Positions 30,598 to 41,611 are shown, counted from the stretch's first letter. The stretch is 64,000 nt of DNA from Agapetus fuscipes (GCA_951799405.1 OX637337.1:18784347-18848346); one strand, 5' to 3'. Program-made: numbers and translations. Notes: generated by a model not told the origin, from the letters alone.

Positions 30598-31115
30598 TGT
30601 TATGTAAATATAAATATTGAAATAAGTATGGGTAGTTATAGTGTTATGTAAATATAAATATTGAAATAAGTATGGATAGTTATAGTTATAAGAATCCTCA
30701 AAAGTATTGGTAGGTAAGATCGATAATTATGTATAAGTGTAGAATTCTCTAGGCTAAGTAGGTATTTGTTATAATTATAGGAATACTGTATTGCATTGGT
30801 AGGTAGGATTTTGGTTGTGTCTAGGTAGTACGTGAAACATCGAGAAGTAATAATTACTCTGGAACCTTCTAGCAACTATAGGTCTAGATTATACTGCTCT
30901 AAAGAGTATAAAGGGTGCAAATGGCCTGCAGAGCGGCCAGTATCATAGCGACCAACAAACACATCGAAGCCATCTGATCAGTGAACCGAAACCAAGTAGA
31001 ATAATCGAGAAAGTAGTGTGAAAATAAATTTTGTAACAGTGTAAAATAAATAACTATTGAAGAAGACCTGTGTATTTTTTTAATTTGAAGACAATTGAAC
31101 CCTAATTTCGTAACA
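30598..31115 (+). repeat. 3' LTR (518 bp)
   Basis: Same length as the 5' LTR and, by eye, the same sequence, including the 44-bp duplication. The AATAAA polyadenylation signals fall at 31023-31028 and 31045-31050. It is followed by the GTAT duplication at 31116-31119. Confidence 0.96.
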
Positions 31116-31324
31116 GTATCATTATACTTGCTGTACATAGTTTGTTTTCCCTTTGTGGTTAAAAATAAGAAAAAACGAAAAAATAGCGTGAGTAATACAA
31201 TATGCCTGCAAAAAAAGAAAATAATACAAAAAAGAATACAGATTGAAAGAAAGACAGAGTTATGGGGAAATGAACTTAAGCCAGGCTTGAAAGTGTCTGT
31301 TCTTTTTTAGTGAAAGAAAAAAAT

Positions 31325-31500
31325 CTTTACCCTGAGTATAAAACATTGCGTGAACTCACTTCGGCTGCGTAAATCGAAAAGATGTATGAAAACTAAATCA
31401 TTCTCAAAGAGTGCCGTCGTATATTTCATACATTTTCATTTTACGCAATCGAGGTGAGATCTACGTAATGTGTCATACTCGGAGTACTTTTTGTGAGAAG
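31325..31500. mobile_element. F3 hairpin element (MITE-like), well preserved
   Basis: CCCTGAGTATAAAACATTGC and GTAATGTGTCATACTCGGAG are the inverted ends. CTGCGTAAATCGAAAAGATG and CATTTTCATTTTACGCAATC are the inner arms. No coding capacity. Confidence 0.8.
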
Positions 31501-31784
31501 ACGGCTTTAAGTTAAATATGAAATTAAGAATGTGGTGTTGAAAATTGTTAAAAATATTTACTTAACAAGGCTTTGTGAAATATTGTTCATATTTTTTGAC
31601 AAAAATGGGTTTATTTATCAAAAAAAAAAAACCGTAGACATTGTTATTTATTCTGAAGACTGAATGAATCTTGCCGGTATTTAAATCAAACCGTGAAATT
31701 CATACAAAAGAAAAAGGGTTAAATCTATCAACTAAGCAGTCGAACGGACGCATCTAAGATATGAATGAGGTCTGCACATTTGAT
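31501..31784. other. Unannotated spacer
   Basis: No feature recognised. Confidence 0.3.
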
Positions 31785-31890
31785 GATAAAAAAAGTTGTG
31801 ACGTCACGCAGCCGGGTTGCTAGGGCAGAGGATAACTAGTATGTATGATTGTTTGCTAAGGACGTTACTAACATGGAGCTATTTAAATGG
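31785..31890 (+). repeat. D repeat
   Basis: GTGACGTCACGCAGCCGGGT, TGCTAGGGCAGAGGATAA and TTGTTTGCTAAGGACGTTAC are shared with the minus-strand copy at 12655-12765. Confidence 0.55.
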
Positions 31891-32745
31891 ACTGATAAGG
31901 TGTTTTGTAAATTGCTATACAAATCTTATTTGTTTAAATTTCAGTACGTTTACAAACCATTAGCAATAAAAAAAACCGTATTCCCTTATATTGCGTAGGG
32001 TAAACAAAACAAAAAATACAGATGCGAAAAATTCCCGTATCATGGCTGACGTTTTATGTGACAAGGACCGCACCGCTCGGAAATCCATATTGAAAAATTT
32101 GCATTCCAAATTAAATTTTTGCAAAAAGAAAAGTCATTTTTCACGTTCAGAAAAAGTTTTCACTCGTAACTCAACAATGAGTGAGGAAATGACATTTTTC
32201 CTACTCGGTGTCCCTTACAGCGAATATATTTTTTACAACTTCGCGAAGTGAATATAAAAGTTGGAAGTTTGTGTGAAAAACTGGATTATTCTATTCCACG
32301 TACTTGCCAGGAGTAAAGTGGGTGAAATAAAAAAAATGAATGAAGAATGGGAAAGATAAATAAACAACGTGTTTGATGGAAACTAGCTCTTACATAATCT
32401 TGAGAAGCACGGAAAGGGGATAAATGACGGCAAATATTCAAGATGAGATTTAAAAAAAAATACTAAATATGAAATTTATATAGGTTCTTCAAGACCACCA
32501 AACTTTGACAATTACAGGTCATATTATGTTGAAACAACTGTCAAATTGGTTGTCATTTATTCAGTCTTTTTTGCAAAATCCCCATGGTCGGATGGAGCTT
32601 TCAAAATTCCGTGAAAATGATAAAAAAAATTGTATTAAAAATGGGTGCTCTGTACAGGCAACGTTCATCGCGCTTCGCCCGATTTACTGTCAATATAGGC
32701 TTCCTACCTAGAAGCCCATTTCTGGATGAATGGGTACGTATATAA
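31891..32745. other. Unannotated AT-rich region
   Basis: Small frames at 31991-32251 and 32505-32711 have no recognised domain. Confidence 0.35.
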
Positions 32746-32747
32746 TT

Positions 32748-32980
32748 ATAATCAATATAGTCTATGTGGCAAAGTATTAACATTTCAAATTCATATTACA
32801 TGCATGCCCACAAACAGACACGGGCACTTTGACATATAGTAGAAAAACCCAATCTCAAATGCAAATAAGCCCTGCAAATCTTGCTGACCTTCTCTGAAAC
32901 AGGTGTGGCATTGGCAAAGTGAACATTTTTTTAAATATATGGGTGGTCAGCCTCATACCAACCTATAAGTCAAGGAAAAT
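32748..32980 (-). repeat. R1 repeat, minus strand
   Basis: ATGCCCACAAACAGACACG, CCCAATCTCAAATGCA, GTGGCATTGGCAAAGTGAAC and ACCAACCTATAAGTCAAGGA. Complete but diverged. Confidence 0.85.
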
Positions 32981-32999
32981 GAATGGTACGTATATAGTT

Positions 33000-33230
33000 A
33001 TAATCTATAATATAAGTTGCGAAGATATGTAAACATTTCAAATTCATATAAAATGTATGGTCACAAACAGACACGCGTAAATTCGCGCTTACAGATGCTG
33101 CATGTGTTCTTATAAATTCATTTCCGAACCTCAAATGAACATAAATCCCGCTACTTTTGCCGACCCTATTTGAATCAGAGGTGATACGATATTTGGTAAG
33201 TGAACCATTTCTTACAGGAATTCGTCAGTA
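33000..33230 (-). repeat. R1 repeat, minus strand, adjacent copy
   Basis: Starts only 20 bp after the previous copy, in the same orientation. TATAATATAAGTTGCGAAG, GACACGCGTAAATTCGCGC and AAGTGAACCATTTCTTACAG are visible. The terminal part is decayed. Confidence 0.8.
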
Positions 33231-33261
33231 ACCAAAATGATGGTCGGAACGCTACTATCGA

Positions 33262-33490
33262 CATGAGATATAAAAGCGTTCAACGCTTTCCGAAAAAGTT
33301 TATGTTTTGTGTGGATTTTGCGCTGGCAGCATATCGGCCCATATTTTGTTGAGAATGACGTTGCCCAGGCCATCACCGTCAACGGCGAGTGCTAAAAGTT
33401 GGCCTGGGTTTGATGATATGGGCACAAACGACATGTGGTTTTAACAAGAGATGCTTCTTGCCATACACCTCACACAGGATTTAAAGCATT
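33262..33490 (+). pseudogene. Tc1/mariner-superfamily transposase remnant
   Basis: Plus-strand frames give HIGPYFVENDVAQAITVNGE (about 33328-33390) and, after stops and a frame change, DMWF (33431-33442) and DASCHT (about 33453-33470). These match the IGPYFFE...VTVNGERY and MWFQQDGATCHTA blocks around the second catalytic Asp of IS630/Tc1/mariner-type DDE transposases in arthropods. Stops and a shifted frame show it is inactive. Neither end of the transposon was found. Confidence 0.65.
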
Positions 33491-34550
33491 TTTTTTTCCT
33501 TTACAGCATTTATTTTCTGACATTTTAAAAAATAACATTATGATTTTACGTGGTTCAATTTAAGAAGAATTGCGGTTATTTATTTTTCACTAAAATAAGT
33601 AAATTTATTTTAAGAAACGGTTCACATACGGTACTAACACAGAGTTGCTTTTGAACTGTATAGCTCGGCAGCTCAGATACAAGTCTAGCTACAGAGAATT
33701 TCGGTCTCTATTTATATGTGAGAATAAGAGTTATTCTCGAAGTATGAGTATGGGGTAAGAGATAAGTATGAGGTAAGTATGAGGACTTGCACATGCGAGA
33801 CCTCGACAGAACATTCTACTTACAATATTCGAGTAAATACTCACACAATATATATGACTAATACAAGTACAATAATGTAAGTACCGAACGTCTGGAGACT
33901 TCACAAACTCACACAGACACAATATATACCAACTCACACAGACACACAATTACACATTCGCAACAATATTATGATCCCACTAGCTTGATTTATAAATAGC
34001 TTTGAAGCGCCTCGAGAGTAGGGGAAAAGGCAAACAAAGAACCTGGAGAAAAGGAGGAATTTATATTCGCCAAGCCAATGGTGAGATTGATTGATTCTGG
34101 TACAAAAAAATAACTACACACAATAGAACTTTCTAAGTATACACAAAAAGTACTGTAGATTTTTTTATTGATTTACCAATTTGTGAACACAAATGTTTTT
34201 AGAAAATGAAAATAAAATATTTTTAATTGTTTGCGCATTTTCGTATTATGTGAAAAATAGTTAATGAAACATTAAGTAATTTTGAAAATATTTTGTGGTT
34301 TTACATGGTTTAATTAATAAGGCTAAATTAATACTTGTATTTATATGTATATAATATGTTTTTAATGATCTTTGGTTATGGTCGTATACCGTTGACTACC
34401 ATATGGATTGGTTCATCCATCTTTGGAGCCGATTTTTCACATCTAGGACAAGATACTTCATTTAAAAGGATTTTTGGTATTTAAAAAACTTGCTCTTTTT
34501 TTCATTTCATAGTATTTTTATTCCCTTTAAGAATGATTTAAAATTTTTTT
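33491..34550. other. Unannotated AT-rich region with simple repeats
   Basis: Short iterations of GTATGAG/GGTAAG (33745-33785) and of ACTCACACAGACACA (33904-33945). No gene recognised. Confidence 0.4.
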
Positions 34551-34562
34551 TTTTTGAAAATA

Positions 34563-34705
34563 GGCGATAGTGAAATGAGTAAAGTATGTACGGTGGAAAT
34601 GAAGCATTTGAGAATCATGACAGGAAAAACTCTGAAGGATAGAGTTAGGAATGAATGGGTAAAAAAAGAATGTAATTTGAAAGAGGATGTTATTTATTAA
34701 AAAAA
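34563..34705 (+). pseudogene. LINE RT fragment, upstream half
   Basis: Translates to SEMSKVCTVEMKHLRIMTGK and DRVRNEWVKKECNLKEDV-like sequence. This aligns with SEISKVHTVEMDYLRSMIGK...DRVRNDFVREE in the 42665-43228 ORF. The remainder of the same LINE resumes at 34950. Confidence 0.75.
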
Positions 34706-34730
34706 TGTTAAATGTTAATTATTACTCGTA

Positions 34731-34949
34731 TTCCTTGACTTATAGGTTGGTATGAGGCTGACCACCCATACTGTAAAAAATGGTTCACTTTGCCAATGTC
34801 ACCCCTGTTTCAGGGAATGTCGGCAAGAGTTGCAGGGCTTATGTTCATTTGAGGTTTGGATTTTATTTGTAAGTACACAATCAGCATTTGTAAGCGCGAA
34901 CTTTGTGAGAGCTTTGAATGAATATATCCTTGCAACTTAGATTATAGAT
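34731..34949 (+). repeat. R1 repeat inserted in a LINE
   Basis: Both R1 ends are complete (TTCCTTGACTTATAGGTTGG to GCAACTTAGATTATAGAT), with a roughly 27-bp internal deletion after GCGCGAACT. It separates two consecutive parts of one LINE reading frame, which makes it younger than the LINE. Confidence 0.88.
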
Positions 34950-35280
34950 GTGAAAGTTAAGGTACAAAAGAATGTGATGAGATGGTTTGGGCACGTGGAA
35001 AGAATAAATGATGATAGACTGACAAAGTATGTAAAGAAAGAAAGTGTGAAAGGAAAAAGAGGAAAGGGACGACCGAGAAAAGTATGGAGGGATCAGATTG
35101 AAAAAATTGTGAAAGAATGGGATAAACAAAGTCAGCGTAAAAAAAGAAAATGCATGAAAAAGGTGATGGATATGAATGAATTGAAAGAGATATATAAGGA
35201 TAGGAAAAAATGGAGGCTCTGCAGAGGCTCTGGCCACCTCTAGCAGAATGGTGACAGAGTTACAGTTACAGTTACAGGCA
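34950..35280 (+). pseudogene. LINE RT fragment, downstream half and 3' UTR
   Basis: Frame VKVKVQKNVMRWFGHVERIN, RGKGRPRKVWRDQIEKI and KKRKCMKKVMDMNELKE, then a stop and the family's 3' words GGCTCTGGCCACC and TTACAGTTACAG. It is the C-terminal region of a non-LTR RT (RWFGHxER ... GRGRP motif). Confidence 0.82.
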
Positions 35281-35575
35281 GTTTGAAAATCTAACATAGG
35301 TTCTTTGTAAGGAAATCTCAAAAGCATTTCCAAAACTCGAGAGAGACTTTGATTCACGAGAGCCAATTAATCGGCTCAAAAAAATCTGATACGGTATTGA
35401 GGTGTGAATAAAAAAATTCTATATTTCATGAAAAAAATCGAATTAAATCTTATTCTCAAACCATTAATGTATTTTTAAACATTCTCGTAAATATCAGCTA
35501 TAATCTTAGATAAATTTCGTACAATATAAAATTAAAATTCATTTTCCTGAATTTAATTGTAACTCTTATTTACTT
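35281..35575. other. Unannotated spacer
   Basis: No feature recognised. Confidence 0.3.
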
Positions 35576-35579
35576 TATG

Positions 35580-35790
35580 CTTATAAATACGAGTACCAGA
35601 CGGCTAGCCACCAGGCTGATCACCCAAGAGATGGAAGAGCAGCTGGTCTTCTGCATCACAGGAATGAGTTCCACAATTTGTAGAATACAGTAATAGGCGA
35701 CATGAATTGTAAAAAATATCTTATATATGTATACAAAATTATATTCAATGCTGTTGTATTCTTGTTTAAACAATAAAATAGACAGATCTA
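35580..35790 (+). repeat. LINE 3' UTR fragment
   Basis: About 35690-35775 is the reverse complement of 59565-59650, the 3' UTR of the minus-strand LINE at 59.5-60.9 kb. Shared words are TAATAGGCGA, AATTGTAAAAAATATCTTAT and CAATGCTGTTGTATTCTTGT. It ends in AATAAAAT. Confidence 0.7.
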
Positions 35791-36488
35791 ATATCTAATA
35801 TAGGAAGAAGAAGTTAAAAAGTTATTTGTTTTAAGTTTAAAAACTAATAAGCAATGCCGGCTTTGAATCGACTGCCTTCAATAAATCTTGTCTTGTAGCT
35901 AATTCTCCTACTACATGGGCCTTCTAATTCTAATCGTGGCTTCACGTTTCCTTGGGCGTAGTCTCCCTAAGATCCCACTTGGTAAACTGGATTAATTGAC
36001 TAATATGTGTACCTTGTATGTAGGTACGCCCATTCGTTTGTGTGTTTGCCTAGTAATTTTATTAGACAAGACATTTTATGGGAGGATCAATTTCCTTAGC
36101 TTTGTACGAGAATGTATGAAACTTGGCTGCGCTTAATATTAGCAAATTAAAAACATTTTTATGAAACATAAACTTTTGAAAAAAAAAAACATTGAGATTA
36201 AAAACCGAAAAAATGCCTCTTAATCAAATTTTGGAAATTTTGAAAGGTTACAATATCAAGGGGTGCTTTTTAAACAGTACTCCTGATTTTTTGAAAAAAA
36301 AGTGAAGACATAACGCACTTAGGCCAGCCTTTGTAGCTTCATTGTTATTTTTTCTACAAACTGCTTTCGCACGCAAGCAATAAACTTATACTGAACATTT
36401 TTTGTTTTGTTATCTGTCTGCCTTGACCTTCCTCACTTTGAATTTATCCGTCCTTTTTCCTCGCGTGATAAATCGAAATAGCACCAGA
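35791..36488. other. Unannotated region
   Basis: No feature recognised. Confidence 0.35.
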
Positions 36489-36489
36489 G

Positions 36490-36625
36490 TGAATGTGACA
36501 ATCGGAACAGTGATGGATATGATTAAATTCAAAGAAAAGGATAAGAAAGCATGGGAAAAAGTGGAGGCAACTCTGCAGAAGTTTTGTACACCTCTAATGG
36601 AATGACAACTTAGTCACAGTTATAA
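36490..36625 (+). pseudogene. LINE RT C-terminal tail fragment, diverged
   Basis: VMDMIKFKEKDKKAWEKVEA corresponds to VMDMNELKEIYKDRKKWR of the 35-kb copy. The following CTCTAATGGAATGACAAC and AGTCACAGTTATA echo the same 3' UTR. Confidence 0.6.
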
Positions 36626-37869
36626 TCACCCTACAGGACTTCGTAAAATGAAGTCTTTTACAAATTGAAGAAACGATGAAAACGCGTTTTTTTTTTAAGT
36701 TAAGCATAATATGGAACTTAATAACGTGAGTGCATGGAAACACGGGTCATCATTTTCTCAACATTTTCAGATACTTTTTTGAAAAGTCATTTTCAAAAAG
36801 TTAAATATGAATCAACGTCCATACACTGGTAATCTTATATATAAAAAAGGAGAGGGTATTTGCGTCTGTTTTTTTCGAATTTGCAAAACTGTTTTTCTAA
36901 AAAGTGTTTCTCTTGACAAACTGAACTAACGCTCGATTCCAGAATTTTTGGTGTTTGTTTGTTTGTTTGTATATTTGTACCATTATAGGCGCCCAGACCG
37001 TTCGCAGCACGATGCTGAAATTTTGCACACCCCCATAAAATGCTCAAACTTACACAACTGTCAGGGTCCGGATGACGTCACGTGCATATTTCGCATACCT
37101 GCCATACAGACTCAAAATTGAAATCTTGCCGCTGGCGGCCATTTTAAATTTACAGGCTTGATATTCGAAACAGTCATGTTTCTCAGTAATTTTAACAACT
37201 TTTGGAAGAAACTTTTTCGCAAAAAGTAAATTCTTCAAACAAAATTTGTAAATACCTACATAGAAAAGAATAAAAAACAATAACTTTCAGGTGGCACAAC
37301 GGGCGTATGCATTAAGTTGGAACATTGAAATTAAGCATGCCACCTGAGCATAAACAGACTTACATATTTAAAAAAAAAAAACAAAAAATACATGAAGGAT
37401 TAAGAGTAGCTGCCATACGTTTTTTTTGGTTTCTCTAATAATAAGAGGTCTGCTGGCGTCCATTTTGAATTTTGGAGGTTAACTTTTACATTTTTGAGTT
37501 TGTTTCGATTATGTCAACAACTTTCGAAAGATTTTTTTTTTCAATGGCAATATTTTTCTAACAAAACATTAAAATACCTAATTCTTCACAAAGTCATTTT
37601 CTTTCTTGGAACTATTGTTTTATATACATTGTGTGAGGTAAATAGGCAGATACTTTTGACCAATGAAATCCATTATTGTTGTATACCAACATGCCTTATG
37701 TACTGTACAGCCAATGAAATGTTGGTTTCGCGACAAAATGGTGGAAAATTAAAAAGTTATTTTCTATCGACCAATCACAAAATCTCTTATGTAATATGTA
37801 CCTATATACTGACATGTTATATACTCCAACAGCCAATCACATACCATTACCGTCTATGTAATCGTGGAA
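36626..37869. other. Unannotated region
   Basis: Contains a GTTT run (36950-36971) and a GC-richer section at 36980-37150. A 194-residue plus-strand frame (37494-38078) ends inside the A-rich tract. Its second half is low-complexity Lys/Asn and its first half has no recognised domain, so I do not call it a gene. Confidence 0.35.
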
Positions 37870-38850
37870 AATTTAAAGAGTGGATTTATATGCCAAAAAA
37901 AAAATGTAAAAGAATCCTTTTTATAAAAAATCAAAAATGGTCAAAAATAAAAAATGTACACAACTTAATAAAAAAAAAACAAAAATCAAAAAGTATTTCG
38001 GGTTACAGAAAAAAACTTTTAACACAGAAAAAAACGCAAAATCAAAATTTAATACAAAAATTAAATAAAATAACATGAAATCTAACATTAAAAAAAACTT
38101 TAAACAAAAAAAAAAGAAACACGAAATCAAATGTTAAAAAAAAACAAAAAAAGTAATCGAAAAACATGAAATCAAAAATTAAAAAAAAAAACCTTGAAAA
38201 AAAACGAAAAAAAAAAGAATTTTAAAATTAAAATAAAAAAACGCAAAATCAAAAATTAATAAAAAAAGTTAATTAAAATAACATGAAATCTAACATTAAA
38301 AAAAACTAACAAAAAAAAAAAAAGAAACACGAAATCAAATAATACAAAAAAAACAAATTAATAATCGAAAAACATGAAATCAAAAATAAAAAAAATGAAT
38401 TTTAAAATTGAAAAAAAAACCGCAAAATCAAAAATAAATAAACAAATATGAAATAAAATAACATGAAATCTAACATTAAAAAAAACTTACAACATCAACA
38501 AAAATAAAGAAATACGTAATCAAATATTTAAAAAAAAAAAAATACCTAAAAACATGAAACCAAAACTTGAATTACCGAAAAACATGAAACCAAAACATGA
38601 AAGAAACATGAATTTTAAAATTAAACAAAAAAAACAAAAATTAATGAAAACTTAGAGACATAAAAAAACAGAAAATACAAAAAATCATGAAATCAAACAT
38701 TTTGAAATAAAATAACATGAAATTCATCCTTACCAGAAAATTACAACAATAGAAACGGGAAATAAAAAAAATAAAAAACTAATTTTGAAAGTAAGTAATA
38801 GAAAAACATGAAAAAAAAACGAAGCATTCAATTAAATAAAGAACATAAGG
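37870..38850. repeat. A-rich degenerate tandem region
   Basis: About 1 kb strongly biased to A on the plus strand. It is built from loose iterations of words such as ACATGAAATCAAAAATTAAA and AACACGAAATCAAA. The period is irregular. It ends near a GC-rich hairpin at about 38893-38935 (CTAGCAGCCAA / TTTGGTCTGCTAG). Confidence 0.8.
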
Positions 38851-39121
38851 GCAAAAAATTATGGTGAAGCTAGACTAACCAGCCCGGAGGGCCTAGCAGC
38901 CAACCGTGCGAGAGCGCGGTTTGGTCTGCTAGTCTTACATAAAAAAGTGCTTTAAAAAGTATTCCTATCACTAAAAGTGTATTATTTTTCAATTATACCT
39001 GATATACGTTTTTTTCTAATAGTTTTTTTATTTTTTCAGATAAGGAGACAAAACTACTCGTAGGTACTTGCTTGTTGCAAGCGCATGGTGAGTAAACCTC
39101 ATTTAAAGAAATATTAGTATT

Positions 39122-39298
39122 TCAAGTTCGCAACAATATCGTGTAGGCACGAACTTACACGTGTGTGCTGCGGGTCCTTAGGACGCAAACATACAGGACG
39201 TTTATGAGCAGGGTTTGAGTATAAGCGTCTGTTTGTGGACATGTAACAAAAAATAATCTTAAATGTTTAATTATCGCTGCAACTTAGAAGATATATTA
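39122..39298 (+). repeat. R1 repeat 3' half, rearranged
   Basis: CACGAACTTACACGTGTGTG, GCGTCTGTTTGTGGACATG, AAATGTTTAATTATCGC and TGCAACTTAGAAGAT. The CTTACACGTGT/CGTCTGTTTGTG region occurs twice with an insert. Confidence 0.65.
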
Positions 39299-39399
39299 AA
39301 GATCAAATATATATTTAATGTCATTTGCAAATTTGTATTCATTTTGAAGGTGGACGCGTTTTGCAGACACGGGATATTTCGCACTTCCACATACTGCAT

Positions 39400-39475
39400 A
39401 ATAATAATAATAATAATTGGACAATTTGTATACAGCGCCGTTTAGTGGCACTAGCCACCCCAAGGGTAATCCTTT
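39400..39475 (-). repeat. LINE tail remnant with AAT microsatellite
   Basis: An (AAT)n run at 39399-39418, then GCGCCGTTTAGTGGCACTAG and CCACCCCAAGGG, the terminal hairpin words of the LINE end at 59.2 kb. Confidence 0.6.
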
Positions 39476-39694
39476 ACAAAATAAAATCCCAATCTCAACT
39501 GTCGCTTGACATATTAAATAATATATTTAAAAAATAATAGGTAATGTAAAAATTAAACACAATCAACTCGTGAAGAAAAACTGTGTTTAATTTTTACATT
39601 ATTATTTTTAAAATGAATCTTCACAATGTCAATACACAAGCCCTTAAACTTTTAATATAATTCAATTTTAAGGTAAATTATAAATATTCGTGCA

Positions 39695-39795
39695 GAGAAG
39701 AGGCCTCCCGAAGACGTTGGCTACGTCGTAAACTAAACGACGAGAATAATGTAATTTCTAACGTTCATCTTATATCCAAAAAGTGTAATAAACAT
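39695..39795 (+). repeat. E repeat
   Basis: CCTCCCGAAGACGTTGGCTA, CGTCGTAAAC and GACGAGAATAATGTAA. The same order is seen at 46125-46210 and on the minus strand at 56842-56945. Short unclassified dispersed repeat. Confidence 0.6.
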
Positions 39796-40270
39796 TGCAC
39801 TTTAATTATAATTTGTAAGTATGTACAACTCTTACCGCCTTTCCTTAAAACTAAGACAATAATACAAATTACACATAGTTTTGAGGGGTTCATAAAATGA
39901 GATCGTAACACAAGTAGTAAAATGTATCAGAACTATGTCAATACGCGTTTAGAGTTGTTCATTGAAGCGGTACATTGTGCTCAGGGCCCGATGGAAGATT
40001 TAACAAGTCTAGGGGTCCGATGGGAATTTCATTATTGCGATCAGAGTAGATTCTGCATGTACCCAAAAACAATACACACACGGGCTTGGGAATGCGCAAT
40101 ATCAAAATATATACTCGTACTTACTCTTGTTACAGCGTGTAGCTTAGTGAATCATCGTCATCATTATCATCTTCATCACATGCAGTATTTTTAAGCATAA
40201 ACCTACAGGCGTCTTGATTGATTTTATGTTAAAAAAAAAAAAAAAATCTGACTAAAAACATTGTTTTTTT
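39796..40270. other. Unannotated region
   Basis: A 90-residue frame at 39922-40194 has no recognised domain. Confidence 0.3.
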
Positions 40271-40271
40271 T

Positions 40272-40365
40272 TCACACACGATGTGTCACAGGCGTCTGTT
40301 TGTGGGCATGCATTTAGTACCAATCTTAAATTTTTATATTTCATTGGGTCTTAGATCGAATAATA
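40272..40365 (+). repeat. R1 repeat 3' fragment
   Basis: GCGTCTGTTTGTGGGCATGC, then TTAGTACCAATCTTAAATTT as in the R1 3' half. Confidence 0.6.
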
Positions 40366-40630
40366 TTTAAGGTTGATTTGAGGAACACTTAAAACCTGAG
40401 TAATGTGACACAAATTTTATTTCTCTAACGTAATTATTAGAAAAAATAATTTAAAAAATTTCGGTAACGATTTTTTTGGTAATTGTGGAAAACTGTTCAT
40501 AGTTGTAATTCAGTTTGAGATATTTGTAAAGAACATATTTTCTTAAAATCTATAAGGAACATCTTCGTAACAAATTTCATTAAATTCTGATGTGTTGACG
40601 CTTACACCATGTGTTGATTTAACGCAGAAT
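40366..40630. other. Unannotated spacer
   Basis: No feature recognised. Confidence 0.3.
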
Positions 40631-40775
40631 GACTTGTTGATATGAAACTGACCACTTTTAATGTAAAAAATCGTTCGCTTTGCCGATGTCCCCCATGTTT
40701 CAGAGAGGGTAGGAAAAAATTTCAATGCTTATGTTCATTTGTGATTTATGTTTTTATTTTGTCAGTGATGAACTG
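40631..40775 (+). repeat. R1 repeat 5' half, diverged
   Basis: GACTTGTTGATATGAAACTG, AATGTAAAAAATCG, TTTGCCGATGTCCCCCATG and GCTTATGTTCATTTGTGA. Confidence 0.75.
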
Positions 40776-40899
40776 ACAGTCAAGTCAAAAGTCAAGAAAT
40801 GATGAATGTCAAGGCATGAACTACGGCAAACAGAAAAATCGCTAATACTCGATGGAAGTAACACTAGAAGACGAAAAACAAGGTACCTATAATAATTGT

Positions 40900-41122
40900 C
40901 TATAACCTAAGTTGCAACGATAAATAACATTTATGATTTATATTACACGTATTCCAACAAGCAGACACGCTTAAGTTCGCTCTTAAACATGCCGCATGTG
41001 AGCCTACAATATAAAATACAATCTCGAATGAACATAAGCCCTGCAACTCTTGCCGACCTTCCCCGAAACAGGGGTGACATTGGCAAAGCGAACCAGTTTT
41101 TACAGTATGGGGATTATTACCT
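40900..41122 (-). repeat. R1 repeat, minus strand
   Basis: CTAAGTTGCAACGATAAA, CAAGCAGACACGC, GCCCTGCAACTCTTGCCGAC and ATTGGCAAAGCGAACCAG. The outermost 5' end is missing. Confidence 0.85.
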
Positions 41123-41237
41123 ACTTGCAAAATAATCCAATGGTACTTACCTATTGATACATACATCAAAGCTTAAAAAATATTTGATTAAAGTCTAGTT
41201 GGTTTCAATATTGAACAACGCAACTAAACATTTCTAC

Positions 41238-41420
41238 GTTCATTGTACTCTGAGTATTAAACATTGCAAACATAATACTCAACCATCGCGTTAACAGAAA
41301 ACATGTACGAATGATACAGCAGCTCCTTTAGTGGACGTTTGAGTTTTCATACATTTATTGTGTTTACGCGACAGTTGAGTAGTTACTAGTAAGTAATGTT
41401 TTATACTCAGGGTACTGCAA
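41238..41420. mobile_element. F3 hairpin element (MITE-like)
   Basis: TGTACTCTGAGTATTAAACA and TGTTTTATACTCAGGGTACT form inverted ends, both flanked by GTAC-containing sequence. CGCGTTAACAGAAAACATG is one inner arm. Confidence 0.75.
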
Positions 41421-41611
41421 TCAATGTTTGCTTCCGGATATTTGTCATCAAGTTATAGTGCATTGTGGATTTGTTGATACATCACCAATTATCAATGCCA
41501 TGTCAATTTTGGCTATTGTTCTATTTGACATGTTTTCGATTGGAATGTTTCGGGATGGATATCTAGCTTTGATCTCTAAAATAAAAATAAAATATGCAAG
41601 GTTAATTTAGA
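41421..41611. other. Unannotated spacer
   Basis: No feature recognised. Confidence 0.25.

Larger units (their letters stand above)
23889..31115 (+). mobile_element. Complete Ty3/gypsy LTR retrotransposon with macro-domain Pol
   Basis: A 7227-bp element containing LTR - PBS - gag - pol - polypurine tract - LTR. It is flanked by GTAT at 23885-23888 and 31116-31119, and the empty site can be read as AATT-GTAT-CATT. Domain order protease, RT, RNase H, integrase places it in Ty3/gypsy (Metaviridae) rather than Ty1/copia or BEL. There is no separate env frame. LTRs look identical by eye over 518 bp and both frames are uninterrupted, so the insertion is recent and may still be competent. The Pol C-terminal extension is the unusual part. 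Confidence 0.97.

Noticed and set aside
37494..38078. 194-residue plus-strand frame
   Set aside because: It starts in unremarkable AT-rich DNA and ends as Lys/Asn low complexity in the A-rich tract. No domain is visible.
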